Below are positions 54,187 through 61,802 of a DNA stretch of 64,000 nt, piece after piece. The notes below the pieces were generated by a model that did not search any database, was not told the origin of the DNA, and saw nothing but the letters and a program-made list of their open reading frames with translations. The stretch's first letter is position 1. The number at the start of each line of letters is the position of its first letter. Origin of the DNA: an uncultured Lachnospiraceae bacterium (GTDB lineage Bacteria; Bacillota; Clostridia; Lachnospirales; Lachnospiraceae); NCBI GenBank assembly GCA_958402795.1, contig CATXUX010000008.1:55867-119866 (forward strand), written 5' to 3'. The position numbers and the translations under genes were made by a program.

Positions 54187-55740
54187 TTAATAATCTTTAT
54201 ATATCCGCAAAAAGGACTCTAAGACGAACAAGTCATCATGCTGATCCAGTTTCATACCTGTTATATTTTCGATTTTTTGAAGGCGGTACAGTAAAGACTG
54301 TCTGTGGATATATAAATCTCTTGCCGTCTGACTGACATTATAATTTGCACGGAAAAAAGCGGACAATGTCTCCATCAGGTCCATCGCCATATCATTATTT
54401 TCCGAAATTAATCCTGCCATGGTTTCTTTTGCTGCTTCTCTGATTTTTTCATTTTCAGACAAACATGAAACAATAAGTGCTTTCCTTGTTTCATGATATG
54501 TAAAAAATCTTGTCTTTTTCTCCGATGTAAGCAAATATCGAATTCCAAGAGCCGCTTGCTGATATAAATCATGAAACGTCAGTTGATTCGTATCTTTTTC
54601 ACTGATTCCCCAGTAGAATACCTTTTCCGGATAAGTATTACATAATTCCGTATCTGTCTTTTTCAAATATAAACCTATAGAATCCTCATCGTGTATCTTC
54701 CTGCGTTCCAAAAATAAAATACACTTTTTTTGTGAAAACCCTACCATCATCTTAATTCCGATTTTTTTCCCCATCCGTAAAAGCAGATTTTCTATTTCAC
54801 TCCTGAGCCATATACTTTGTATAGAATATTCATCTGAACTTTCTCCCGCCTCGCTCTTCTGCACCTGCAGCACAATACAAGAATACGGAATTGTCATGTC
54901 AAACTTCAAATATAATCCCTGCCTGATCATATCTTCATACGAAGTATAACGTCCGAATGCGAGATTACAAACATATTCATTCTTCAAATTTTCCTTTAGT
55001 GAATCTTCAAAACTTTTTTGATTAAACCAAAGAGAAAGTGGAAATAATAATGATTTCCTGACAGCATCACTTTCTGCATATACTCTCTCTTCATCATAAT
55101 TTCCCCATAGACACAACTTTCCATATGTCATATCCCTGATTTTTATATCTGCCTGAAAAGGCGCATCCTCTATTTGGTATAACCCTGTTTCTTCCGGAAG
55201 ATCACTATGACCGATGACCGTTCCTTTCTGATCGACAATCCCTGCAAAACAGTTTAAAACGGAATGTATCGTCTCACATGCCAGATCAAGGGAAGCAGAC
55301 TCAAAAAAAAGATTGCATAATTGGTTCTGCAGCTCAAGCCAGAACGCCTGCTCCCGTTTTTCCAGTTCTTTATAAATCATTGCCTGAATTTCTGAAAAAC
55401 GTACTTCCCATGGAAGTTCAAATATCGGTAATTGATTTCTTTCTGCCAGGGTAATTGCCTGATGTGGAATACGAAATCTACTGCTGCTAAATGAAAAGCA
55501 GATCGCTGCCGCATGTACCTTAACGGCTGCATCAACCATTTTTTCAAACCGTTCCGGTTTCTCATCGCATCCTATCGCAGTGGAAAGCACAAGCTCATTT
55601 TCCCTGATAAAATCGTCTACCGGAAACTCCTGCACGGATACTGACTGTATTTTTATTTTATTAAGTTCTCCACAATTCGTAATCTGCCTGATATCCAGAT
55701 TATTATATGAATGTAAAAAATCCGCAAGTGAATAATACAT
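54187..55740 (-). CDS. PucR-family transcriptional regulator
   Basis: This 517-residue protein has the PucR N-terminal domain (1-130; ELVLSTAIGC), a CdaR GGDEF-like middle and a C-terminal PucR helix-turn-helix (SQTARDLYIHRQSLLYRLQKIENITG, about 465-490). ATG at 55740 has a GGCGGAG site. It is flanked by two Cys/Met lyase genes, whose upstream regions share AAATTGTAAGAAAAA; this motif is the likely operator. The inducer may be an amino acid or 2-oxo acid, which is inference. Confidence 0.9.
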   Translation of the reverse strand: MYYSLADFLHSYNNLDIRQITNCGELNKIKIQSVSVQEFPVDDFIRENELVLSTAIGCDEKPERFEKMVDAAVKVHAAAICFSFSSSRFRIPHQAITLAERNQLPIFELPWEVRFSEIQAMIYKELEKREQAFWLELQNQLCNLFFESASLDLACETIHSVLNCFAGIVDQKGTVIGHSDLPEETGLYQIEDAPFQADIKIRDMTYGKLCLWGNYDEERVYAESDAVRKSLLFPLSLWFNQKSFEDSLKENLKNEYVCNLAFGRYTSYEDMIRQGLYLKFDMTIPYSCIVLQVQKSEAGESSDEYSIQSIWLRSEIENLLLRMGKKIGIKMMVGFSQKKCILFLERRKIHDEDSIGLYLKKTDTELCNTYPEKVFYWGISEKDTNQLTFHDLYQQAALGIRYLLTSEKKTRFFTYHETRKALIVSCLSENEKIREAAKETMAGLISENNDMAMDLMETLSAFFRANYNVSQTARDLYIHRQSLLYRLQKIENITGMKLDQHDDLFVLESFLRIYKDY

Positions 55741-55819
55741 GTGACTCCGCCTTTCTGTTTTGTTCATAACACAACTTTTATTTATCCATTATATGAAAAG
55801 CTTTCCGCTTGTCAACATC

Positions 55820-55835
55820 AAATTGTAAGAAAAAT
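55820..55835 (+). promoter_or_regulatory. shared AAATTGTAAGAAAAA motif upstream of the second gamma-lyase-type gene
   Basis: It repeats the sequence at 54143-54157 upstream of the other lyase operon. A weak promoter (TTGTTA, 17 bases, TTAATA) follows downstream. Candidate operator of the adjacent PucR regulator. Confidence 0.45.
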
Positions 55836-55928
55836 CATATAGAAATATCTTATATTTTGTATGTTGTTATGTTTCTTTCCGAAGTGTTAATATAGAACGC
55901 ATCAAATATAATACGGAGGTTCCTGATT

Positions 55929-57125
55929 ATGAAATTTAATACAGATGTCATACATGCCGAGCAGCTTCACGCCAGACTTACCGGCTCATATAAACCACAG
56001 GCAATGGCTCATATCAGTCCGATTTATCAGACAAGCACCTATGTTTTGGAAGATTTCGATACTGCGGTTTATCTAAATCAACATATTGATGAAGGCTTCG
56101 TTTATACACGATTCGGAAATCCAAACTGCGATGAACTGGAAAAGAAAATTGCACACCTGGAACATGCAGAGGCAGCTCTCGCAGTTGCCAGCGGACTCGG
56201 CGCCATTTCAACAGCAGTCATCAGTCATCTTCATGCCGGAGATCATGTCGTTTTTGGCGATGTTATCTATGGGTGCAGTTATGCTCTCTTTGCCAAAGTC
56301 CTTACCAATTTTGGCGTAACCTATACACGTGTAGATACTTCTGTTCCGGAAAATGTTGAAAAAGCCATTCAGCCAAACACACGCCTTGTTTACGTTGAAA
56401 CACCGGCAAATCCTACTTTAAAAATAAGTGATATCCAGGCAATCAGCGATATCGTACACTCTCATGAGAATATTTCCCTCATTGTAGACAGTACATTTGC
56501 TTCTCCTTATTTGCAGACCCCTCTTGATCTCGGCGCCGACCTTGTGGTTCATAGCGCAACCAAATATTTAAGCGGGCATGGGACTGTTACTGCCGGTGTA
56601 ATCGCCGGTGACAAAGAGCGGATTGATCGCTGCCGCATGCCATATTTGCAGTGTTTCGGTGCAGTTCTTGATCCATTTGCTGCCTGGCAGCTTATGCAAG
56701 GCATGAAAACCTTAGGTATTCGTATGGAACGCCATTGCTCAAACGCAATGAAAATCGCCCGATATCTTGAAAAACATCCTAAGGTTGACCATGTATATTA
56801 TCCAGGCCTGGAAAGTCATCCGACACATGAAATTGCGAAGAAACAAATGCATAACGGATATGGCGGAATGATGAGTGTGGATATTAAGGGTGGCATTGAT
56901 GCTGTAAGAACGATCATGAATCACGTAAATGTATTCAGCCTGGCTACAAGTCTCGGAAATGTAGATTCTCTGTTACAACATTCGCCAACCATGAGTCATT
57001 TTGATATGACGCCTGATGAACGTCACGCAGCAAGCATCTTTGATGGCCAGATTCGTTTATCAATTGGTATTGAAGATGTAGATGATCTGATTGAAGATTT
57101 GGATCAGGCTCTCAGCTTAATCTGA
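55929..57125 (+). CDS. Cys/Met metabolism PLP enzyme (methionine gamma-lyase type)
   Basis: This 398-residue fold-type I PLP enzyme shows YTRFGNPNCDELEKK, SGLGAISTAV, DVIYGCSYALF, LIVDSTFASPYLQ and the PLP Lys in HSATKYLSGHGT. The pattern is that of methionine gamma-lyase and O-acetylhomoserine-type enzymes. It would make methanethiol or H2S, ammonia and 2-oxobutyrate. ACGGAGG supports the start. It is monocistronic, divergent from the PucR regulator and followed by a strong terminator. It is not closely similar to the lyase at 52772-53980, so the two may differ in substrate. Confidence 0.9.
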   Translation: MKFNTDVIHAEQLHARLTGSYKPQAMAHISPIYQTSTYVLEDFDTAVYLNQHIDEGFVYTRFGNPNCDELEKKIAHLEHAEAALAVASGLGAISTAVISHLHAGDHVVFGDVIYGCSYALFAKVLTNFGVTYTRVDTSVPENVEKAIQPNTRLVYVETPANPTLKISDIQAISDIVHSHENISLIVDSTFASPYLQTPLDLGADLVVHSATKYLSGHGTVTAGVIAGDKERIDRCRMPYLQCFGAVLDPFAAWQLMQGMKTLGIRMERHCSNAMKIARYLEKHPKVDHVYYPGLESHPTHEIAKKQMHNGYGGMMSVDIKGGIDAVRTIMNHVNVFSLATSLGNVDSLLQHSPTMSHFDMTPDERHAASIFDGQIRLSIGIEDVDDLIEDLDQALSLI

Positions 57126-57139
57126 TATATGATATCTTT

Positions 57140-57187
57140 TATCAAAAAAGTAGCCGTATTCCCAGACCGGAACGGTTACTTTTTGAT
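57140..57187 (+). terminator. intrinsic terminator of the gamma-lyase-type gene
   Basis: AAAAAGTAGCCGT pairs with ACGGTTACTTTTT around a 14-base loop; both ends have A/T runs, so it may work in both directions. Confidence 0.75.
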
Positions 57188-57246
57188 AATTTTACATCAG
57201 GCGGACTGTAAAATACATTAATCCACTGGAATCAGGAAAAATAAAC

Positions 57247-58578
57247 TCATCCTTCTTTTTGTAATTGTCTGGTATATTGTCTCATCTTAACTGCCACAAA
57301 AACAGCAACGATCAATTCCGTAAGCGGCATGGAAAACCAGATTGCATCCGCGCCTGCTATAGCTGGCAGAATATAGATCAGAATACCGCTTATCACTGCT
57401 CCTCTTGACACGGATACGATGAATGATGTGGTCGGTTTCATCAGCGCCTGAAAATAATAGGTCGAAAAAATATTAAACGGCAGCAATAGAAAGGAAATTC
57501 CATAGGTGCGGATAATTTTCGGCGCAATTTCAAGTATTTTCTCTGTCGGCGTCATAAAGATACGCACGAACATGTTCGGCGCCAGGACTGCCAGCGCCGT
57601 CCAGATAATACCAAAGACAACCGCTGTTCCCAACGCATATTTCAGGATCTGCGCGATCCGTTCTCCTTTTCCGGCTCCGTAATTGGCTGATATCATCGGC
57701 TGTGACGCCTGACCGATACTATAAGCACAACACTGGACGAAAGTACTGATATTAATAATAATTCCATAAACCGACAGCGCATCCGTTCCAAGGTATTTCA
57801 ATATCTGACGGTTAAACAGTATCGTCAGGATTCCCATAGCCACATCAATAAAAAAAGTAGAAAAGCCTGTTACACAAATTGTTTTCAACTTAGAAAACAG
57901 CTTTTTCGGACGCACCAGCCGGATTGTATTTTTGCTGCTTTTAAAATGTGTCAGCATCATCAAAAGTGAAAATACAGACCCCATCGCTGTGGCAAGTCCG
58001 GCGCCCATAATTCCCATGTCTAACGCGAATACAAAAAAGTAATCTCCGAATATATTGAAAATCCCGCCAAACAGCACTGATTTTGTAGCAAGCCCCGGAT
58101 TACCGTCATTACGCAAAAATGCTGCCATCAATTGGGTAAACAGGAAACTCGGCACCACAAATTTTACCGGAAATACATACTCTCTTGCCAGTGGAAGCAA
58201 TGATTCCTTTGCCCCGAACAAAGTCAGTAATTGACGATCAAAAAATATCACCGCCAGCCATGTAATAACAGCCAAAACAGTCACTCCGATCAAAGCGGCA
58301 GTAAAATATTCATTGGATTTTTTCCGATTCTGTTCCGACTGTCCTCTTAAGGTAGTAAATAATACAGAACCACCGATTCCCATAAGCAGTCCCAGGCTAT
58401 ATATAATATTCCACACCGGACTGACCACCGCCAGCGCCGCTGTTCCTTCCGGTCCTTGATACTGGCCGACCATCGCCATGTCCACCACTCCGTAAATAGA
58501 AGAAATCAATGCACTTCCAAACGCAGCAGACAAATACTTAAAATACATTGGTTTGATTTCACTCGTAAGAAAATCCAT
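57247..58578 (-). CDS. MATE family efflux transporter
   Basis: This 443-residue protein has 12 transmembrane helices and MATE features (YGVVDMAMVGQYQGPEGTAALAVVSPV near helix 1, QPMISANYGAGKGERI in the middle). It exports cationic or other small compounds with Na+ or H+. An AAGGAGG site lies 7 bases before the ATG. It has a consensus promoter and a leader with two terminator hairpins, so expression is probably controlled by attenuation. It lies downstream of the RiPP genes but has its own promoter; a role in export of the peptide product is only possible. Confidence 0.9.
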   Translation of the reverse strand: MDFLTSEIKPMYFKYLSAAFGSALISSIYGVVDMAMVGQYQGPEGTAALAVVSPVWNIIYSLGLLMGIGGSVLFTTLRGQSEQNRKKSNEYFTAALIGVTVLAVITWLAVIFFDRQLLTLFGAKESLLPLAREYVFPVKFVVPSFLFTQLMAAFLRNDGNPGLATKSVLFGGIFNIFGDYFFVFALDMGIMGAGLATAMGSVFSLLMMLTHFKSSKNTIRLVRPKKLFSKLKTICVTGFSTFFIDVAMGILTILFNRQILKYLGTDALSVYGIIINISTFVQCCAYSIGQASQPMISANYGAGKGERIAQILKYALGTAVVFGIIWTALAVLAPNMFVRIFMTPTEKILEIAPKIIRTYGISFLLLPFNIFSTYYFQALMKPTTSFIVSVSRGAVISGILIYILPAIAGADAIWFSMPLTELIVAVFVAVKMRQYTRQLQKEG

Positions 58579-58621
58579 CTCACACGCCTCCTTAAATTAA
58601 AAATAGCCTCTCGGAACACTA

Positions 58622-58786
58622 AAAATGGTCCACCGGACCATTTTGTCGTATGCCTGTCAACAAAAAAAGGCCGGATAAAACACATGGGTATTTCAACCCA
58701 TAGCCTTATCCAGCCTATCATTTCTATCGAATGATCTGCCCTCCGAGCAAGCACCTTTATTATACAAAATGGATCTTTTTTGTCAA
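58622..58786 (-). promoter_or_regulatory. consensus promoter and tandem-terminator leader of the MATE gene
   Basis: -35 TTGACA (58786-58781), 16 bases, -10 TATAAT (58764-58759). In the leader a stem of GGCTGGATAA and TTATCCGGCC with an inner TGGGT/ACCCA stem (58716-58661) ends in T7. The linker GCATACGACAAAA follows, then a second stem AATGGTCC/GGACCATT (58644-58622) ends in T5. A riboswitch or attenuator is likely; I do not recognise the ligand class. Confidence 0.65.
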
Positions 58787-58811
58787 GACTTTTTTACATG
58801 AACTTCCCTGC

Positions 58812-59429
58812 TCATTTTCTTTCAACTGCTTTTACCGGACAGTACTCATAACAGTTTCCGCAGTGCAGGCAATGATTTTGATTGATCACAAAAGTGGATC
58901 CTTCTTCGATACATCTCTGCGGGCACACTTCCCTGCATGTTCCACAGCCGATACAGCTTTCCGTTATGAAATATCCTTTTTCTTTCGGTTTCACATCTCC
59001 CATGCGGTATGTCTCACGAAATATCGGATGAACTCCCAGATTGAAATATTCGACCGATGCCTTGTCAATGCAAAAGATAATTCCTATGTTTCTGGTGTCT
59101 CCGGGATACACATTTGCAAGATACGGCTGCTCCTCAAATATCTTATCTCTCCATTTCACCTGTTCCTCTTCAGGAACAGCATATGCCCTTCCCGACAAAC
59201 GGATCATTTCTTTATATCTGGTATAGCACAATACCTGAACCCTTCCATCCTCCAGCAGTTCTTTACAAAAATCCTTTCCTCTTGCGGTAAAGAAATACAA
59301 AGCGTCCGGCTCATAATGAATGGCGCTGATATTCCTGATCTGGGGCGCGCCATCACTGTCTACTGTCGCGAACGCAAGCACGCCGACCAGTTCCATTTTC
59401 TTAAGACACGTTGCTAAATCCATTAACAT
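58812..59429 (-). CDS. PNPOx-like flavin-binding domain fused to a 2x[4Fe-4S] ferredoxin domain
   Basis: This 205-residue protein has an N-terminal split-barrel of the pyridoxamine 5'-phosphate oxidase-like family (1-130; MELVGVLAFATVDSDGAPQIR) and a C-terminal ferredoxin domain with two CxxCxxC motifs (CIGCGTCREVCP and CLHCGNCYEYCP). The start overlaps the end of the radical SAM gene, with a GGGGAGG site. The fusion could pass electrons to a flavin or to the radical SAM enzyme, whose clusters need a reductant. Linkage to the RiPP precursor and maturase suggests a role in peptide modification. That role is inference. Confidence 0.85.
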   Translation of the reverse strand: MLMDLATCLKKMELVGVLAFATVDSDGAPQIRNISAIHYEPDALYFFTARGKDFCKELLEDGRVQVLCYTRYKEMIRLSGRAYAVPEEEQVKWRDKIFEEQPYLANVYPGDTRNIGIIFCIDKASVEYFNLGVHPIFRETYRMGDVKPKEKGYFITESCIGCGTCREVCPQRCIEEGSTFVINQNHCLHCGNCYEYCPVKAVERK

Positions 59430-60484
59430 GGCAATACCTCCCCGGTTATTTCGTTCTTTGTTTTCCAGCACTGCGGATCTGCTCCATAGAAATCTCCATT
59501 TGTTCCATTCGCAACAGCGGGGCAGCCTCTGCACCATGCTTTCAATTCACATTTACTGCACTTTTTGAATTTGTCATACTCTCTATACTTTTCCATCTGA
59601 CAGATCCACACATCCGCCAGTCTGTCTTCAAATACATTCGCCACCTTACTGTCCATAACTCTTCTGCATGCCATTATATCGCCATTTGAAGAAATCGTGA
59701 TATGGCAGTTTCCACAGTTACAGCCAGCATAGACCATTCCCTCTTTTGCATTTGCTGGCAGCTTAAACTGTCCTGTTTCATATTCATACAGCGTCCACAG
59801 GTGGTCTTTTTTATTAAAATAAGTCTCACATCCCGCCGCTTCATATGCCTTATACTTTGCGTCGCATATTTCCAGAAGATTCCTGTATTCCTGCGGCGTC
59901 ATACTGGTATCCACTTCTCCGCCGGTCGGCACATAGCGGGAAAATGCAAAGACCTTCACTTTCGCTTTTACAACCTCATCAATGATGTCCGGTATCTCAT
60001 CCATATTTGTTTTTGAAACCGTGCTCATAATAATACTTGTTATTCCGGCGCGGTTCAGGCAACCCACTTTTTCCAAAGTAAGATCAAAACTCCCGGGTTT
60101 TCTGAACCAGTCGTGCGTTTCTCGCATTCCGTCCAGCGACATCTGATATTTTTCGCAGCCACAGACTTTCAACATTCTGCAGATCTCATCATTCAGATGG
60201 AATGGATTTCCCATAAGCGTAAACGGGATATTTTTGCTCTTTAGCAGCACCATCAGCTTCCAGAAATCGGGATGGAGGATCGGATCACCTCCTGTAATGT
60301 AGAAGTATGGTACTCTGTTATAAACCTTACAGAAATCTTCACAATTCGCTACTACCTCCTGCATTTGTTCCCAGGTCATACTCTGAAGTTCCCTGCAGCC
60401 TTCTCCTGAGAAAATATAACAGTGCTTGCAGCGCTGGTCACATTCATCTGTAATATGCCATTGAAAAGAAAAATACTGACTCAT
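59423..60484 (-). CDS. radical SAM/SPASM peptide maturase (ACGX-type system)
   Basis: This 353-residue protein has the radical SAM motif CDQRCKHC (about residues 12-19), ITGGDP and a C-terminal SPASM region with many Cys (GCNCGNCHITISSNGDIMAC, CSKCELKAWCRGCPA, DPQCW) that would bind auxiliary [4Fe-4S] clusters. SPASM enzymes of this type install thioether or related crosslinks in ribosomal peptides. ATG at 60484 has an AGGAGG site. The precursor gene lies 106 bases upstream, separated by a hairpin. In the frame 8 more codons exist upstream without a site. Confidence 0.9.
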   Translation of the reverse strand: MSQYFSFQWHITDECDQRCKHCYIFSGEGCRELQSMTWEQMQEVVANCEDFCKVYNRVPYFYITGGDPILHPDFWKLMVLLKSKNIPFTLMGNPFHLNDEICRMLKVCGCEKYQMSLDGMRETHDWFRKPGSFDLTLEKVGCLNRAGITSIIMSTVSKTNMDEIPDIIDEVVKAKVKVFAFSRYVPTGGEVDTSMTPQEYRNLLEICDAKYKAYEAAGCETYFNKKDHLWTLYEYETGQFKLPANAKEGMVYAGCNCGNCHITISSNGDIMACRRVMDSKVANVFEDRLADVWICQMEKYREYDKFKKCSKCELKAWCRGCPAVANGTNGDFYGADPQCWKTKNEITGEVLPC

Positions 60485-60524
60485 CCTATCCTCCTTCTTT
60501 CGTTTCACTCGGGTCCGCGCAGAA

Positions 60525-60562
60525 CCGATGGTCTCCGTTCCACTTTGCCGTTACACCATCGG
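60525..60562 (-). promoter_or_regulatory. intercistronic hairpin between RiPP precursor and maturase genes
   Basis: CCGATGGT (60562-60555) pairs with ACCATCGG (60532-60525) around a 22-base loop. It has no T-run. It may stabilise the precursor mRNA or lower read-through, so that more precursor than enzyme is made. Confidence 0.45.
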
Positions 60563-60590
60563 ATCTCGCGTCCCTTCCATTCATTTCTGC

Positions 60591-60734
60591 TTACTTATCA
60601 GATGCTCCGCATGCTGTCCCGCAAGCCGCCGGCTTCTCTTCCGGTTTGTCTGCCGCTCCACATGCCGTCCCGCATGCCGCACCTGTCTGCTTGTTCTCGT
60701 CTTCGTTCCACCCTGCAATGTTTGATAATGCCAT
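60591..60734 (-). CDS. RiPP precursor peptide with two ACGTACGA repeats (ACGX-type)
   Basis: A 47-codon gene with a perfect AGGAGG site 7 bases before the ATG. The leader (residues 1-18) is MALSNIAGWNEDEN then KQTG. The core has A-ACGTACGA-A at about 19-28 and A-ACGTACGA-S at 36-45, joined by a charged DKPEEKP linker, so four Cys each lie in an A-C-G context. The repeats are identical at protein level but differ in codons, which shows selection on the peptide. The radical SAM/SPASM gene follows. As I recall, such peptides are called ACGX-repeat precursors; the mature product is unknown. Confidence 0.87.
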   Translation of the reverse strand: MALSNIAGWNEDENKQTGAACGTACGAADKPEEKPAACGTACGASDK

Positions 60735-60787
60735 TTTCGTTACCTCCTGCAATGTTCTTTTTTTAGGCTTTGCCTCGTTGCACCTTT

Positions 60788-60868
60788 ATCATAGCAAGAC
60801 CGGGTCTCCAAAAAAAGTACGCACTTTTTTATTACAGAGGCATATAAAAGTAACCCGGGTCACTTTTT
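60788..60868. promoter_or_regulatory. RiPP operon promoter and HxlR operator candidates
   Basis: Minus -10 TATGAT (60793-60788) with a poor T-rich -35. The palindrome AGACC-G-GGTCT (60797-60807) lies between -10 and -35. A second one, AAAAGTAACCCGGGTCACTTTT (about 60846-60867), lies upstream. Both carry ACCCGGGT or ACCGGGT, so one regulator may bind both. Confidence 0.5.
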
Positions 60869-60877
60869 TGTAACCGA

Positions 60878-60922
60878 TTGACAGTTCTATGAATGCTACA
60901 TTATAATCAAATGTAACATTCA
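60878..60922 (+). promoter_or_regulatory. promoter and inverted repeat of the HxlR gene
   Basis: -35 TTGACA (60878-60883), 18 bases, -10 TATAAT (60902-60907). The inverted repeat AATGCTACATT/AATGTAACATT (60892-60920) covers the -10, which fits autorepression. Confidence 0.65.
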
Positions 60923-60951
60923 AAACAAATCTGATACAAGGAGTTGATTCT

Positions 60952-61302
60952 ATGCTGACAAAAGAAGAACTGCCGGAATGTCCGGTCGCTACTACCGTTG
61001 CCCTGATCGGAAGCAAATGGAAGCTGCTTATCATAAGGAATTTGTTAGAACGCCCCTGGCGTTTCAATGAACTTAAGAAGGATTTGGAAGGCATCAGCCA
61101 GAAGGTTCTCACAGACAGTCTCCGCTCTATGGAAAATGATGGACTGGTCACGAGAACAGTCTATCCGGAGGTTCCGCCAAGGGTAGAATATGCATTGAGC
61201 GATCTGGGCAAGTCCCTCAAACCGATTCTCGATTCCATGGTCGAATGGGGAACCGCATACAAAAAAGGAGAACTAGGCTGCCCGGCTAATCAGGAAATTT
61301 AA
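60952..61302 (+). CDS. HxlR-family transcriptional regulator
   Basis: This 116-residue winged-helix protein has the HxlR pattern: the N-terminal Cys in ECPVATTVALIGSKWKLLIIRNL, FNELKKDLEGISQKVLTDSLRSME, and RVEYALSDLGKSL. Several HxlR proteins sense reactive aldehydes or redox state by that Cys. AAGGAG supports the start. It is divergent from the RiPP operon and probably controls it and itself. A Dabb-domain gene follows after 21 bases. Confidence 0.93.
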   Translation: MLTKEELPECPVATTVALIGSKWKLLIIRNLLERPWRFNELKKDLEGISQKVLTDSLRSMENDGLVTRTVYPEVPPRVEYALSDLGKSLKPILDSMVEWGTAYKKGELGCPANQEI

Positions 61303-61323
61303 AAGGAGAAAGGACGAAAAAAG

Positions 61324-61662
61324 ATGGTCAGACACGTAATTTTATGGCAGTTGAAGGATGAATTTTCAAAAGAGGAAAAAGACAAAATTAAGGCGGAAAT
61401 CAAAATCGGACTGGAGAGTCTGACTGGGAAGATACCTGGACTCTTACAGATTCGTGTAAATACAGAATCGCTTAGCAGCTCAAATGTAGATGTAATGCTG
61501 GATTCCTCTTTCGTTGATGAAACAGCGCTAAAAGGATATTCCGTACATCCTGAGCATGTAAAAGTAGCAGACGAAAAAGTGCGCCCATTTACAAAAGCAA
61601 GATATTGTATGGATTATATCACTGATGTGGAAGGCAATTACATAACTTCCGATAAGCAGTAA
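61324..61662 (+). CDS. Dabb-family (stress-responsive alpha/beta barrel) protein
   Basis: This 112-residue protein has the Dabb domain pattern: MVRHVILWQLKDEF, a helix, IPGLLQIRVN, DVMLDSSFVDETALKGYSVHPEH. It forms dimeric ferredoxin-like barrels. Some members are enzymes (cyclases, monooxygenase-like) but most are unassigned. AAAGGAG site. It is cotranscribed with the HxlR gene and ended by a terminator at 61671-61700. Its link to the RiPP genes is only positional. Confidence 0.88.
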   Translation: MVRHVILWQLKDEFSKEEKDKIKAEIKIGLESLTGKIPGLLQIRVNTESLSSSNVDVMLDSSFVDETALKGYSVHPEHVKVADEKVRPFTKARYCMDYITDVEGNYITSDKQ

Positions 61663-61670
61663 AAGAACAT

Positions 61671-61700
61671 AAGAGCTGTCCACTGCGGACAGCTCTTTCT
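61671..61700 (+). terminator. intrinsic terminator of the HxlR-Dabb unit
   Basis: AAGAGCTGTCC pairs with GGACAGCTCTT around a 5-base loop, then TCT. Confidence 0.75.
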
Positions 61701-61802
61701 ATAATCGTTGTTTTATTCTTCCATATTTCCAGTGCTAATATCCAACATCTGCCTTGGCGTTACTACATAAGACTTCTCAGGAAAATGTTTAATATTGCCG
61801 CC

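Noticed and set aside
58506..58754. 82-codon minus-strand frame covering the MATE leader
   Set aside because: It begins about at the transcription start without a ribosome binding site and runs through two terminator hairpins; treated as leader RNA.
60422..60873. Plus-strand frames opposite the RiPP precursor
   Set aside because: The minus strand has the repeat peptide with a perfect ribosome binding site; the plus frames lack a start signal and are Cys/Pro/Leu-rich shadows.
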